Assembly (NCBI RefSeq): GCF_000502835.1
Contig: NZ_AYVL01000011.1
Span: 48,215-104,128, forward strand
DNA length: 55,914 nt
DNA from: Mesorhizobium sp. LSJC280B00
Lineage (GTDB): Bacteria; Pseudomonadota; Alphaproteobacteria; Rhizobiales; Rhizobiaceae
Direction of reading: 5' to 3'
The notes beneath the pieces were generated by a model. That model was not told the origin of the DNA, made no database searches, and was given only the letters and a program-made list of their open reading frames with translations. This document shows positions 36,268 through 44,005 of this stretch, in pieces. The position numbers and the translations under genes are program-made. The number at the start of each line of letters is the position of its first letter. The stretch's first letter is position 1.

Positions 36268-36288
36268 ACCCGGTGTTCGACACCGGGT
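36268..36288. promoter_or_regulatory. Perfect 9-bp stem palindrome upstream of the type III PKS
   Basis: ACCCGGTGT (36268-36276), loop TCG, then ACACCGGGT (36280-36288), 61 bp before the PKS start. It could be an operator or an RNA hairpin in the PKS leader. No T-run follows, so it is not a normal terminator. AAACGTTT lies at 36243-36250 nearby. Confidence 0.45.
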
Positions 36289-36349
36289 GCCGATGAGCAA
36301 GGACCCTCCGGCGGCACGTTACACCGTGCACACGCCGAGGAGACAGAAT

Positions 36350-37417
36350 ATGCCCGTCAACGCCTATATCAACCGGATCGCGACGGCGGTGCCGGAGCAC
36401 GAGGTTCATCAATTCTACCTGCGTTTCGCGGCCTCCATGCTCGCAGCCGATCGCCGGAGGATCTTCGAACGCATGGCCGATCTTGCCGGCATCGAGCACC
36501 GCTATTCCTGCTTTGCGCCGGCGTCCGACCCCGAAGGACAAACTGCCGACCTGGCCGGGACCTTCATCCGGGGCGCGTTTCCCGGAACGGCCATGAGAAT
36601 GGCGATGTTCGACGATGCCGCACCTGTTCTGGCGCAAAAGGGCATCGACGGATTGCAGCTTGGCGACGACGCTTCCCGCATCACCCATTTGATCGTCACC
36701 ACCTGCACCGGCTTTTCGGCGCCGGGCATCGATCTGGAGCTGATTGCGCGTTGCGGGCTGCCCGATAGTGTCGAACGCACGATGATCGGGTTCATGGGGT
36801 GCTACGCGGCGATCAACGGCCTCAAGCTGGCCCGTCACATCGTCCGCTCGGACCCGCAGGCCAAGATCCTGCTGGTCAATATCGAGCTCTGCACGATGCA
36901 TCTGCGCGAAACCACCGAACTGGAAAAACTGCTGTCGTTCTGCCTCTGGGGCGACGGCTGCGCGGCCACGCTCATTACCGCCGAGCCGGCCGGCATCGAG
37001 CTCGATAGCTTTCACTGTCTGGTGGCGAGGGAGCGGCGGGATCTGATGCGCTGGAATATTCGCGACCACGGCTTCGAAATGGTTCTTTCCGGCCAGGTGC
37101 CGGCAGCGATTCATGAGGCGTTGCGGAACAGCCAGGCCGCCATGCTCGGCGGCCGGCCGACCGAGGCAATCGACCTTTGGGCCGTGCATCCGGGTGGACG
37201 TTCGGTGCTCGACGCCGTCGAAAGGGCCCTGGAACTGGAGCCCACCGCGCTGGAACCATCGCGCGAGGTGTTGCGCCAGTATGGGAACATGTCGTCGGCG
37301 ACCGTCATGTTCGTGATGAAGGAGATGTTGAAGGCGCCACCCGGCCTGCTCGGCTGCGGCATGTCGTTCGGACCCGGGCTGACGGCCGAAACCATGCTCT
37401 TTCGAACGGTGTCATGA
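36350..37417 (+). CDS. Type III polyketide synthase (chalcone/stilbene synthase family)
   Basis: A 355-aa homodimeric type III PKS. C151 (FMGCYAAINGL), H280 (WAVHPGGRSVLD) and N313 (QYGNMSSATVMFV) give the Cys-His-Asn triad, and the C-terminal GFGPG-like loop appears as SFGPGLTAE. It would condense an acyl-CoA starter with malonyl-CoA units to a pyrone, resorcinol or phloroglucinol. ATG at 36350 follows CGAGGAG; the open frame upstream to 36128 is not family-like. It overlaps a methyltransferase gene by 4 bp. The product cannot be read from sequence. Confidence 0.93.
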   Translation: MPVNAYINRIATAVPEHEVHQFYLRFAASMLAADRRRIFERMADLAGIEHRYSCFAPASDPEGQTADLAGTFIRGAFPGTAMRMAMFDDAAPVLAQKGIDGLQLGDDASRITHLIVTTCTGFSAPGIDLELIARCGLPDSVERTMIGFMGCYAAINGLKLARHIVRSDPQAKILLVNIELCTMHLRETTELEKLLSFCLWGDGCAATLITAEPAGIELDSFHCLVARERRDLMRWNIRDHGFEMVLSGQVPAAIHEALRNSQAAMLGGRPTEAIDLWAVHPGGRSVLDAVERALELEPTALEPSREVLRQYGNMSSATVMFVMKEMLKAPPGLLGCGMSFGPGLTAETMLFRTVS

Positions 37418-38127
37418 GCGGCCTGGAGCACCGGCAGCTCGCGCCGGAAATCCTCGACGGACTTGCGGCCGAAGATCCGCGAGCGCTGGCCGCGCGCCGC
37501 GACCTTCGGCGCATCAATATGCTGATGTTTCAGGTGCCGATCATGACGTCGTTGCTCAGGAGGTTCGTGCCAACGCCGCCACGCCGCATCCTGGAGATCG
37601 GCGCCGGCGACGGCTCCTTCATGCTGGCGGTGGCGCGGCGCATGGCCACGCATTGGCCCGGGGTCGAACTGGTAATGCTCGACCGCGTCGGCCTCATCAC
37701 CGCGCAATTGCGCGGTGATTTTGACAGGCTGGGATGGAAGGCCGAAGGCGTCACCGCCGATGTCTTCGACTGGGCAGGAAAGATCGAGGGTGCGCCGTTC
37801 GACGCCGTCACCGTCAATCTGTTCCTGCATCACCTCGACAATGCGCAGCTCGTGCGTCTGTTTTCGCTGATCAGGCCGAAAGCCCCGTTGCTCATCGCGA
37901 CAGAGCCGCTGCGGGCGAAACTGCCGCTGGCCGCGACCCGTCTTCTGCCGGCAATCGGCGCCAACGACGTCACACGAAACGACGCGGCGCAAAGCGTGCG
38001 TGCCGGCTTTCGCGGCAGCGAGCTTTCCCGTCTCTGGCTTGCGGCCAACGGCAAACCGGTCGAGGAGCGGCGCGCCGGCCTGTTTTCCCACATCTTCGTC
38101 GGCGCCAGTGCCAGTGTCGAGTCATGA
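37414..38127 (+). CDS. Class I SAM-dependent methyltransferase of the PKS operon
   Basis: A 237-aa methyltransferase. Motif I is ILEIGAGDGSFML (about residues 59-71), the acidic SAM ribose contact follows in VELVMLDRVG, and FDAVTVNLFLHHL is the motif IV region. It starts on the PKS stop (ATGA) and its own stop overlaps the next gene, so the three are translationally coupled. It probably methylates the aromatic or pyrone polyketide on O or C. In Streptomyces srsABC a methyltransferase has the same place, but that one is an unrelated membrane type. Confidence 0.87.
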   Translation: MSGLEHRQLAPEILDGLAAEDPRALAARRDLRRINMLMFQVPIMTSLLRRFVPTPPRRILEIGAGDGSFMLAVARRMATHWPGVELVMLDRVGLITAQLRGDFDRLGWKAEGVTADVFDWAGKIEGAPFDAVTVNLFLHHLDNAQLVRLFSLIRPKAPLLIATEPLRAKLPLAATRLLPAIGANDVTRNDAAQSVRAGFRGSELSRLWLAANGKPVEERRAGLFSHIFVGASASVES

Positions 38128-38153
38128 CGCGATTGTCGACTCATGACGCGATT
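38116..38153. repeat. 19-bp tandem duplication at the methyltransferase/oxidoreductase junction
   Basis: Units 38116-38134 and 38135-38153 differ at one base (GTCGAGTC versus GTCGACTC; the rest is identical). Each contains the ATGACGCGATT start region of the oxidoreductase, so a second ATG (38143, out of frame) was created. The unit length is not a multiple of three. Confidence 0.8.
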
Positions 38154-39344
38154 GTCATTGGTGCCGGCCCGGCGGGCACCTCCGTCGCGCTCACGCTGGC
38201 CCGGCGCGGATGGGCCGTGGCAATTGTGGAAAAAAGCGCATTTCCGCGCCGCAAGGTCTGCGGCGAATACATCTCGGCAAGCAATCTTGCGCTTCTCGAC
38301 CGGCTCGAGATCGGCGATGCCTGGCGTACCAATGCCGGCCCCGAAATCCGCCGCGTCGGCTTGTTTTCCGGCGAGACCTGCGTCGAGGCGGCAATGCCAC
38401 GTGCAGGAGCTGGGCCTCGTGGGAAAGACAGCTTCGGCCGGGCGCTCGGCCGGGACATTCTCGACTCTCTGCTTTTGCAAGCGGCGCGATCGGCGGGTGT
38501 CGAAATCTTTCAACCCTGCCGCGCCGTCGCCATCGAGCCGGACGGTGAGATGCAAAGGGTGCGAATTCAGGCCGGGGATGAAGCGGCGATGTTGCGTGCG
38601 CCGGTGATTGTCGCCGCTCACGGCTCCTGGGAACCGGGACCATTGCCCAGCCAGCTCGGAAAGGCCAATCGCCCGTCGGACCTGCTCGGCTTCAAGGCGC
38701 ATTTCACCGGGTCGTCCCTGGCGCCGGATTTGATGCCTCTGCTGGCCTTCCCCGGCGGCTATGGCGGCATGGTTTCGGCGGATCATGGCCGGTTGTCGAT
38801 CTCGTGCTGCATCCGGCGCGATATGCTCGCGCGGCTGCGTAAACAATATGGCCCCAAACAACGGAGCCACGTGTCGGCCGCCGATGCGGTCTCCCGGCAT
38901 CTCCTGAATTCATGCCGGGGCGTGCGGGACGCCCTGGAACCGGCTCTCCTCGACGGTCCGTGGCTTGCCGCAGGTCCGATCCGGCCGGGAATTCGCTCGT
39001 GCTACGAAGGGGACATCTTCCGCGTCGGCAATGCAGCCGGAGAGTCTCATCCTGTCATCGCCGAGGGCATCTCGATGGCGCTTCAGTCCGGCTGGCTGCT
39101 GGCTTGCGAACTCGAATGCGCGCCAAGTGGCCGAGCAGGGCGCGAGGCTGCCGCCAGACGCTACGAGGCGGCCTGGAAAAGACTGTTTTCGACCCGGGTC
39201 TACGCCGCCGCGGCCGTTGCCGGAATTGCCCTTCGCCCCGGCAGCGCCACCTTGATGGCGGCGATCGTCCGGAATTTCCCGCAGGCACTGACGCTGGGCG
39301 CGCAACTGAGCGGCAAGACCAAGCCGGTTCCAGGCTTCGTCTAG
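38124..39344 (+). CDS. FAD-dependent oxidoreductase (UbiH/geranylgeranyl reductase-like) of the PKS operon
   Basis: A 406-aa flavoprotein of the aromatic hydroxylase/geranylgeranyl reductase fold. The N-terminal FAD motif is AIVIGAGPAGTSVALTLARRG, the second contact KVCGEYISASNL, and the C-terminal FAD motif GDIFRVGNAAGESHPVIAEGISMALQSG. It likely hydroxylates or reduces the methylated polyketide, comparable in role to SrsC, which oxidises phenolic lipids to quinones. ATG at 38124 overlaps the methyltransferase stop. The 3' end overlaps the convergent fusion gene by 4 bp. Confidence 0.88.
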   Translation: MTRLSTHDAIVIGAGPAGTSVALTLARRGWAVAIVEKSAFPRRKVCGEYISASNLALLDRLEIGDAWRTNAGPEIRRVGLFSGETCVEAAMPRAGAGPRGKDSFGRALGRDILDSLLLQAARSAGVEIFQPCRAVAIEPDGEMQRVRIQAGDEAAMLRAPVIVAAHGSWEPGPLPSQLGKANRPSDLLGFKAHFTGSSLAPDLMPLLAFPGGYGGMVSADHGRLSISCCIRRDMLARLRKQYGPKQRSHVSAADAVSRHLLNSCRGVRDALEPALLDGPWLAAGPIRPGIRSCYEGDIFRVGNAAGESHPVIAEGISMALQSGWLLACELECAPSGRAGREAAARRYEAAWKRLFSTRVYAAAAVAGIALRPGSATLMAAIVRNFPQALTLGAQLSGKTKPVPGFV

Positions 39345-41875
39345 GCGACATAGCGGTCCCATGAGCCGTAGTGCTCCTTGCTTCGGAGCCCCCGAGGCAG
39401 GCTGAGGCCGATCACAACTAGCCCTGCAACGGCATTGTTCAATGTCGAACCTCTGGTCGCGCCGTCGAGCAGCCAGGGCGCTGCGATCAGCCATAACCCG
39501 AACGGCAGGTTGAGGAAACGCAACGCCCGTGCCACCTCGGCCATGGCGCAGACCGCGATCGTGATGATCATGGCGCCCGAGAGGTGATCGCTGTTTGCAA
39601 TGGCGCCGGCCGTGCCGAAGACCAGCCGCGAGACCATCAGCCAACCGCCGACGATACAGCATGCGACCAGCGTCCATGGAAACGTGACACCGCGAATGGC
39701 TGCGGCGGACTGTGCGGCAAGCGCGGTGGAAAAGCCGGGATCGTTCTTGTCCGCCTCGCCGTTCGGCTCCGGCCCGCCTTGGAAAAAGGTGCGCCAGAAC
39801 GGACGGTCTGCCCGCACGCTGCGCAGCATGTACTGGCCCATGGCGACCACCTCGTCCAGCGTCAGCGGGATCATGACCAGCATGGCCGCCGCCGCAATGA
39901 GGCACAGTGTGCAATAGGTGCCGATCATGATCGGCTGGATGATGATGAAGAAGATCGAGACGCCGCCGAGCGGCACCACCAGGATGAAGAAGAAGGTCAC
40001 CATCCAGGGCATGGTGCGCCAGCGGGTCGCCGTGCCCATCGCGCCCATCAGGGTTTCGATCATATAAGCCACGGCGCCAAGCCCGGCATCAGCGACTGGC
40101 CAGGCTCGAGAAACGTCGGATGTGATGATGAATTCCGTGCCGTTCCTGCCGTCTCCGCCGGGGAAGAACGGCTCCCAGACAGCACCCACATGGCCGAGCT
40201 GGTAGGCAGTGAGATAGCGGGCGATGAGGAAACCGAAGAAACCGAGCGCGATGATCGGCAGGCGCTGCAGCCAGGATGACGGCGAGTAGGTCCAGCCAGG
40301 CGGAACGGTGCTCTCGTCCATCATCCCTTCGTGGCTCATGCCCGGCATCATCGGGACGAGCACCGAGAAAGCGATGGCCAGCGCGCCGACGATCGTGTCG
40401 TTCATGGTGGCGGCGGCGCTCGGCGTCCAGAAGAACAGCGGCGCGAACAGCAGCCACAGGCCGGCGATCGTCGTGCCCCATTGCGCCCAGGAAAAACGCG
40501 GCGACAGTGCGAGCCCGCCAAACAGCATCAGCAGCAAGCCCGAGACAATGTCGCTCCAGCCGGTGAGCGCGTTGCGCAGCACCGGTTCCCACAGTCCACG
40601 CTCTTGCGTGACGTCACGCACAGTGCCGGCCGCCGCCGGATCGAACAGCGCGAACTGAAGCGGGCTGGTGAGGAGCCACACGCCAAGCGTGATGACCAGG
40701 AAATGAGCCCAGAGCATCTGCTTGCCCATCCCCGCCATCTCGGCCATGTGTCCGGGTTTCATCTTGTCGTGTTTGGCCTCGAACGCCTTGTCTTTCTCTC
40801 GCGCTTTTGTTCCGCTGCCGGCCACCTTGGCGGCGTTGAGCTTGTTGGCCCGATACCAGCCGGCGGGATCTGCCTTGAGCGCGTCGACGATCCGCGGCAA
40901 CGTCTCGCGCAGGGAATGCCGGGGCTGCCAGCCGAGGACATTGCGGGCACGGCTGATATCGATCGCGTAGTGGTCGTCGGCGATATCGACCATCCAGGGA
41001 CGAACGAATGATTCTTCGCCCAGCACGTCCTGTTGGACCCAGGCACCCGCCTTGGCGAGCGCCTTCGGCACCTCCCGTGTCTCCCAGTTCTCGCCACGGA
41101 TCAACCGACCAATCTCGGCTTGAAGTTCGCCGTAGCCCATGACCTCAGGCTCGCCGAGAAGCAGCGCCAGCTCCGTGGGAAGTTTCTTCCGCCGATCTAT
41201 AAGGCGCGCCACCGCATCGGTGAGGTCTTCCAGATGCAGAAACGACTGCCCGGTGCGCAGGTCACCCGGATATACATGCCCGGTCGGATCCTCTTCGTAG
41301 ATACGCGCAATCTGATTGGCGAGGAATGCGTTACGGCCGAGATCATCATAGACGCCGGCCGGCCTGGCATAGACGACAGGGATCGCCCCGTGCTGCTCAT
41401 GGATCAGGCGCTCGGTCTCGATCTTCGAGGTGCGGTAGGGTAGGTTCGATTCGAGCGGCCAATCCTCATCGATGATGTCGCCCGGTCGGCCACCCTTGTG
41501 CGCCAGCATCGAACTCATGAAGACAAACTGCTCGACCTCAAATTGTTTCAGGGCGCGCAGGAGCTTCTCGGTGCCGCCAACCGTAATCTCTTCGTAGAGC
41601 GGGTTCCGTTCGCCTGTGAGATCGAAATAGGCCGCAAGATGGATCACCGAGGCGAGGCGGGCGCCATAGGCCGTCCGCACGCGCGCCAAACCGGCTGCCA
41701 CGGCGTCCTCCGATGTCAGGTCGATGCAGACGCACTCCGCGGCCGGCGGCGGCTGACGCGTCGCCGCCCGGTCGAGGCCGACGAGAGCAAACCGGTCGGC
41801 GAAGCTGTTGACCAGAGCCGAGCCGATGAAGCCGGTGCTGCCGGTAACAATAACCGTGTCTTTGCGCTTCGCCAT
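39341..41875 (-). CDS. Three-part fusion: SDR epimerase + SPW repeats + VKOR-like membrane domain
   Basis: An 844-aa protein. Residues 1-340 are an extended SDR/NAD-dependent epimerase with GSTGFIGS (12-19) and the catalytic pair Y147/K151 in PYRTSKIE. A charged linker (345-380) leads to membrane segments with an SPW-type motif (HFLVITLGVWLLTSP, about 391-405). Residues about 540-670 look like a vitamin K epoxide reductase-type bundle with the redox pair C655/C658 (GTYCTLC). A second SPW repeat (about 785-830) ends the protein. It could couple a cytosolic NAD(P)-dependent step to membrane thiol or quinone redox chemistry; the function is unknown. It lies at the end of the copper-related leftward block. 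Confidence 0.85.
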   Translation of the reverse strand: MAKRKDTVIVTGSTGFIGSALVNSFADRFALVGLDRAATRQPPPAAECVCIDLTSEDAVAAGLARVRTAYGARLASVIHLAAYFDLTGERNPLYEEITVGGTEKLLRALKQFEVEQFVFMSSMLAHKGGRPGDIIDEDWPLESNLPYRTSKIETERLIHEQHGAIPVVYARPAGVYDDLGRNAFLANQIARIYEEDPTGHVYPGDLRTGQSFLHLEDLTDAVARLIDRRKKLPTELALLLGEPEVMGYGELQAEIGRLIRGENWETREVPKALAKAGAWVQQDVLGEESFVRPWMVDIADDHYAIDISRARNVLGWQPRHSLRETLPRIVDALKADPAGWYRANKLNAAKVAGSGTKAREKDKAFEAKHDKMKPGHMAEMAGMGKQMLWAHFLVITLGVWLLTSPLQFALFDPAAAGTVRDVTQERGLWEPVLRNALTGWSDIVSGLLLMLFGGLALSPRFSWAQWGTTIAGLWLLFAPLFFWTPSAAATMNDTIVGALAIAFSVLVPMMPGMSHEGMMDESTVPPGWTYSPSSWLQRLPIIALGFFGFLIARYLTAYQLGHVGAVWEPFFPGGDGRNGTEFIITSDVSRAWPVADAGLGAVAYMIETLMGAMGTATRWRTMPWMVTFFFILVVPLGGVSIFFIIIQPIMIGTYCTLCLIAAAAMLVMIPLTLDEVVAMGQYMLRSVRADRPFWRTFFQGGPEPNGEADKNDPGFSTALAAQSAAAIRGVTFPWTLVACCIVGGWLMVSRLVFGTAGAIANSDHLSGAMIITIAVCAMAEVARALRFLNLPFGLWLIAAPWLLDGATRGSTLNNAVAGLVVIGLSLPRGLRSKEHYGSWDRYVA

Positions 41876-42044
41876 CCAGACCTCATAGCCGGCGATTTGC
41901 CACTCCTGAGAGGGCCGAAGGCGACAGACGTTAAGAGCCGAGGGGCCGGACCAGTTCCGACGCCGACCCGATGACGCTGCTGCTTCCGATGACGACTACA
42001 ACTTTCCGCCCTTTTTGCTCTTTTGACCCCGACTGCCTATGCCG

Positions 42045-42158
42045 TCAGGTTCGCAAATATTTGACCAGCGCCGCGATCGCGAGCACGAGGGTGACAAGCA
42101 CCAGGACCCAAATGAGCGCCATGCCGCCCATCATCCACATTGAACCGTCCATCATCAT
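42045..42158 (-). CDS. 37-aa Met-rich single-pass membrane peptide
   Basis: Starting at ATG 42158 the peptide begins MMMDGSMWMMGGM, then one hydrophobic helix (ALIWVLVLVTLVLAIAALV) and a basic tail KYLRT. GGAGGG (42168-42173) lies 9 bp before this ATG; GTG at 42161 or ATG at 42167 are other in-frame starts. Seven methionines precede the helix, suggesting a periplasmic Cu(I)-binding tip, similar in layout to small membrane proteins of copper clusters. It lies between the fusion gene and the frameshifted ORF of the copper block. Expression is not proven. Confidence 0.6.
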   Translation of the reverse strand: MMMDGSMWMMGGMALIWVLVLVTLVLAIAALVKYLRT

Positions 42159-42366
42159 CACAATCATCCCTCCCGCCGCCGCTGCCACCGGCGATTGCGA
42201 GGGGAACTAGTTCGCCATGTACGCCCGTCAAGGCGAACTCGATCAGCCCACGAAGGCAGTGGCTTGCCGGTCAATCAAGGCACGTTCAACGCTATCGACG
42301 AACGAGTTCATAATAGGCTTCTGTCAGAACATGCTGACCGCGCGGTAACTCCGAAAGGGCAAGGCT

Positions 42367-42470
42367 TTAATCCAGCGCCTCCAGTGCCCGCAGCAAGTGT
42401 TCCGCGACATCTGATCTGCCTTGCCGATATGCCTCTCTAACAGGGCCAGTAGCTGCCTTTCGAAATTCAT
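42367..42470 (-). pseudogene. Frameshifted tiny ORF behind a MerR-like promoter
   Basis: One frame starts with ATG 42470 as MNFERQLLALLER; a second frame carries REAYRQGRSDVAEHLLRALEALD and stops at 42367. Joined near 42430 they give a coherent, charged helical peptide of about 34 aa, while each frame alone turns into improbable sequence. The distance ATG to stop is 104 bp, so one base is missing or extra. CGGAGG lies upstream of the ATG. Either a decayed small gene or a sequencing error. Confidence 0.45.
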
Positions 42471-42511
42471 GGTTCGGTCCGCAATTGGACGACCTCCGGA
42501 AGTTAGCAATG

Positions 42512-42542
42512 AGCCTAACGGTTCCAGCCACCGGGAGGTCAA
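42512..42542 (-). promoter_or_regulatory. MerR-type promoter candidate
   Basis: On the minus strand TTGACC (42537-42542) and TAGGCT (42512-42517) are separated by 19 bp. The spacer holds ACCTCCC-N7-GGAACCG, an imperfect version of the CueR dyad at 36116-36136 (left arm 6 of 7 matches, right arm 4 of 7). It would drive the tiny ORF at 42470 and genes beyond. Confidence 0.5.
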
Positions 42543-42610
42543 GCGCTCCTTTCAAGAAGGTAGAACAGGTTGAGAGCGCTTGTTGAACCGCAGCCGAGTT
42601 GTCGCCGGCT

Positions 42611-43176
42611 CTACTCTCCTCCGCCGCAACCGTCTGAGAGATCCCAGACGTCGACGACCTGCTTGCCGGTGAAACCGTGCTCGCGGATCAGGAACTTCGC
42701 CAGCCCGCCATACACTTTCCAGCGCCAGCATTGGCAGCAGCATGGGCCTTTCTCGTTGGAATTGGCCATCGCATAGTCGTAGGCCTGCTGCTCTTCGCCG
42801 GAGAGTTTCACATCGTAGTAGGGCATCATCTTCTGTGCGATGCCGGCCGGAATATCGTACGGATCGCTTGGGATCATCGCGATCTCGCGGTACCTGGCAG
42901 GCCGCTCACCTGCTCGGCATAGCGCTTCGTCTCCATTGGGCTGCAGCACGAGCCCGTGATCCGCGACATCGCCGGCATGGTCGCGATCGATTCCGTGAAC
43001 TTGGTCGAACACGTGCTGTTGCCGTTCTGGCTGAGATATCTGAAACGGCGTGCCAGATCGGGATCCTCAGCGGCGATCGCCAAATCCGGCCCCTTGAGCA
43101 GGCTCACGACCGCAGCGGCGCCAAAGGCGCTCCCCAGAACAACCGTCCGTCGGTTTGGGCAAAATATTCGGCTCAT
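42611..43176 (-). pseudogene. Frameshifted Cys-rich secreted protein gene of the copper cluster
   Basis: ATG 43176 (overlapping the DsbA-like stop) opens a frame with a signal-like N-terminus (RRTVVLGSAFGAAAVVSLL), then NSTCSTKF and SCCSPMETKRYAEQ, and breaks near 42895-42905. The continuing frame gives AMIPSDPYDIPAGIAQKMM, a dense cluster GPCCCQCWRW and the end DGCGGGE. Joined, the protein is about 187 aa with at least nine cysteines, a probable metal-binding periplasmic protein. One indel in the region around GTGAGCGGCCTG explains both halves. It could be a real mutation or a sequencing error. No function is established. Confidence 0.7.
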
Positions 43177-43952
43177 TTGCTGGTCCTCGCCTGCTCGATC
43201 AGTTTCTTCATCGTTGCGAGGTCGGTCGCGCCGGGGAAAATCTGCTCGCCAACGACGAAGCTTGGCGTTCCGCTGATCTTCAGCGCCTGGGCCAGTTGCG
43301 TATTCCGGTCGATCGACGCCTGGATATCGGGCTGCTGCATGTCGGTCTTCAGTTTAGCCACATCGAGACCGACGTCGGCAGCCACCTTCAGTACGACCGC
43401 TTCGGTCACCCGCGTCTTCACCGCATACAAGGCCTTGTGGAACGCCATGTATTTGCCCTGGCGCACGGCGGCGAGAGCCGCCTTGGAAGCAAATACGGAA
43501 TCCGTGCTGAGGATCGGGAATTCCTTGTAGACGATCTTGAGCTGCGGATCGTCGGCCATTGCTTGCGCCATGATCGGCGCAACCTGCCGGCAATAGGGGC
43601 AGTTGTAGTCGAAGAACTCGACCATGGTGACGTCGCCTTCGGCGTTGCCGCCGACCGGGCTCGCCGGGTCCCGGAAAATCTCGTCCGCCTTGTCCGTCAA
43701 AGCGGCTTTCGCCTCTTTTGCGGCAGCCTCGCGCTGGCGGGCGTCGAGGCTCTGCAGCGACTGCACGAGCACCTCGGGATGCGCAAGAATGTAGTCGTGA
43801 ATGCGCTGGTCGAACTGGTCCTGGGACATCTCGCCCGCGGCGATCGCCTGATTGTGGAGACCGAGCGCGAGCCAGATCGTCGCGCCGGCCAGCATGACGG
43901 CACGGGCCATTTTGCCGACGGCTCCGCTCAATGGATTGGACTTGTGGGTCAC
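43173..43952 (-). CDS. DsbA-family thiol:disulfide oxidoreductase
   Basis: A 259-aa exported thioredoxin-fold protein. A signal segment lies near residues 16-39 (MARAVMLAGATIWLALGL). A helical region that could mediate dimerisation follows (about 42-95), and the DsbA-like domain carries C118-P-Y-C121 and a cis-proline in SGTPSFVVG. The layout is that of DsbG/ScsC-like proteins. GTG at 43952 follows AAGGAG; the frame to 44036 is not used. Its stop overlaps the Cys-rich gene start, which suggests it folds or reduces that cysteine-rich partner. Confidence 0.88.
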   Translation of the reverse strand: MTHKSNPLSGAVGKMARAVMLAGATIWLALGLHNQAIAAGEMSQDQFDQRIHDYILAHPEVLVQSLQSLDARQREAAAKEAKAALTDKADEIFRDPASPVGGNAEGDVTMVEFFDYNCPYCRQVAPIMAQAMADDPQLKIVYKEFPILSTDSVFASKAALAAVRQGKYMAFHKALYAVKTRVTEAVVLKVAADVGLDVAKLKTDMQQPDIQASIDRNTQLAQALKISGTPSFVVGEQIFPGATDLATMKKLIEQARTSK

Positions 43953-44005
43953 AGGGTTCTCCTTCCCTCTGTTTCGCCGGACCGCCGGCACGTGCAAATG
44001 ATGCC

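Noticed and set aside
42195..42440. Rightward 81-codon frame in the gap left of the Cys-rich gene
   Set aside because: No ribosome site, no coherent composition, and it overlaps the better-supported leftward tiny ORF.
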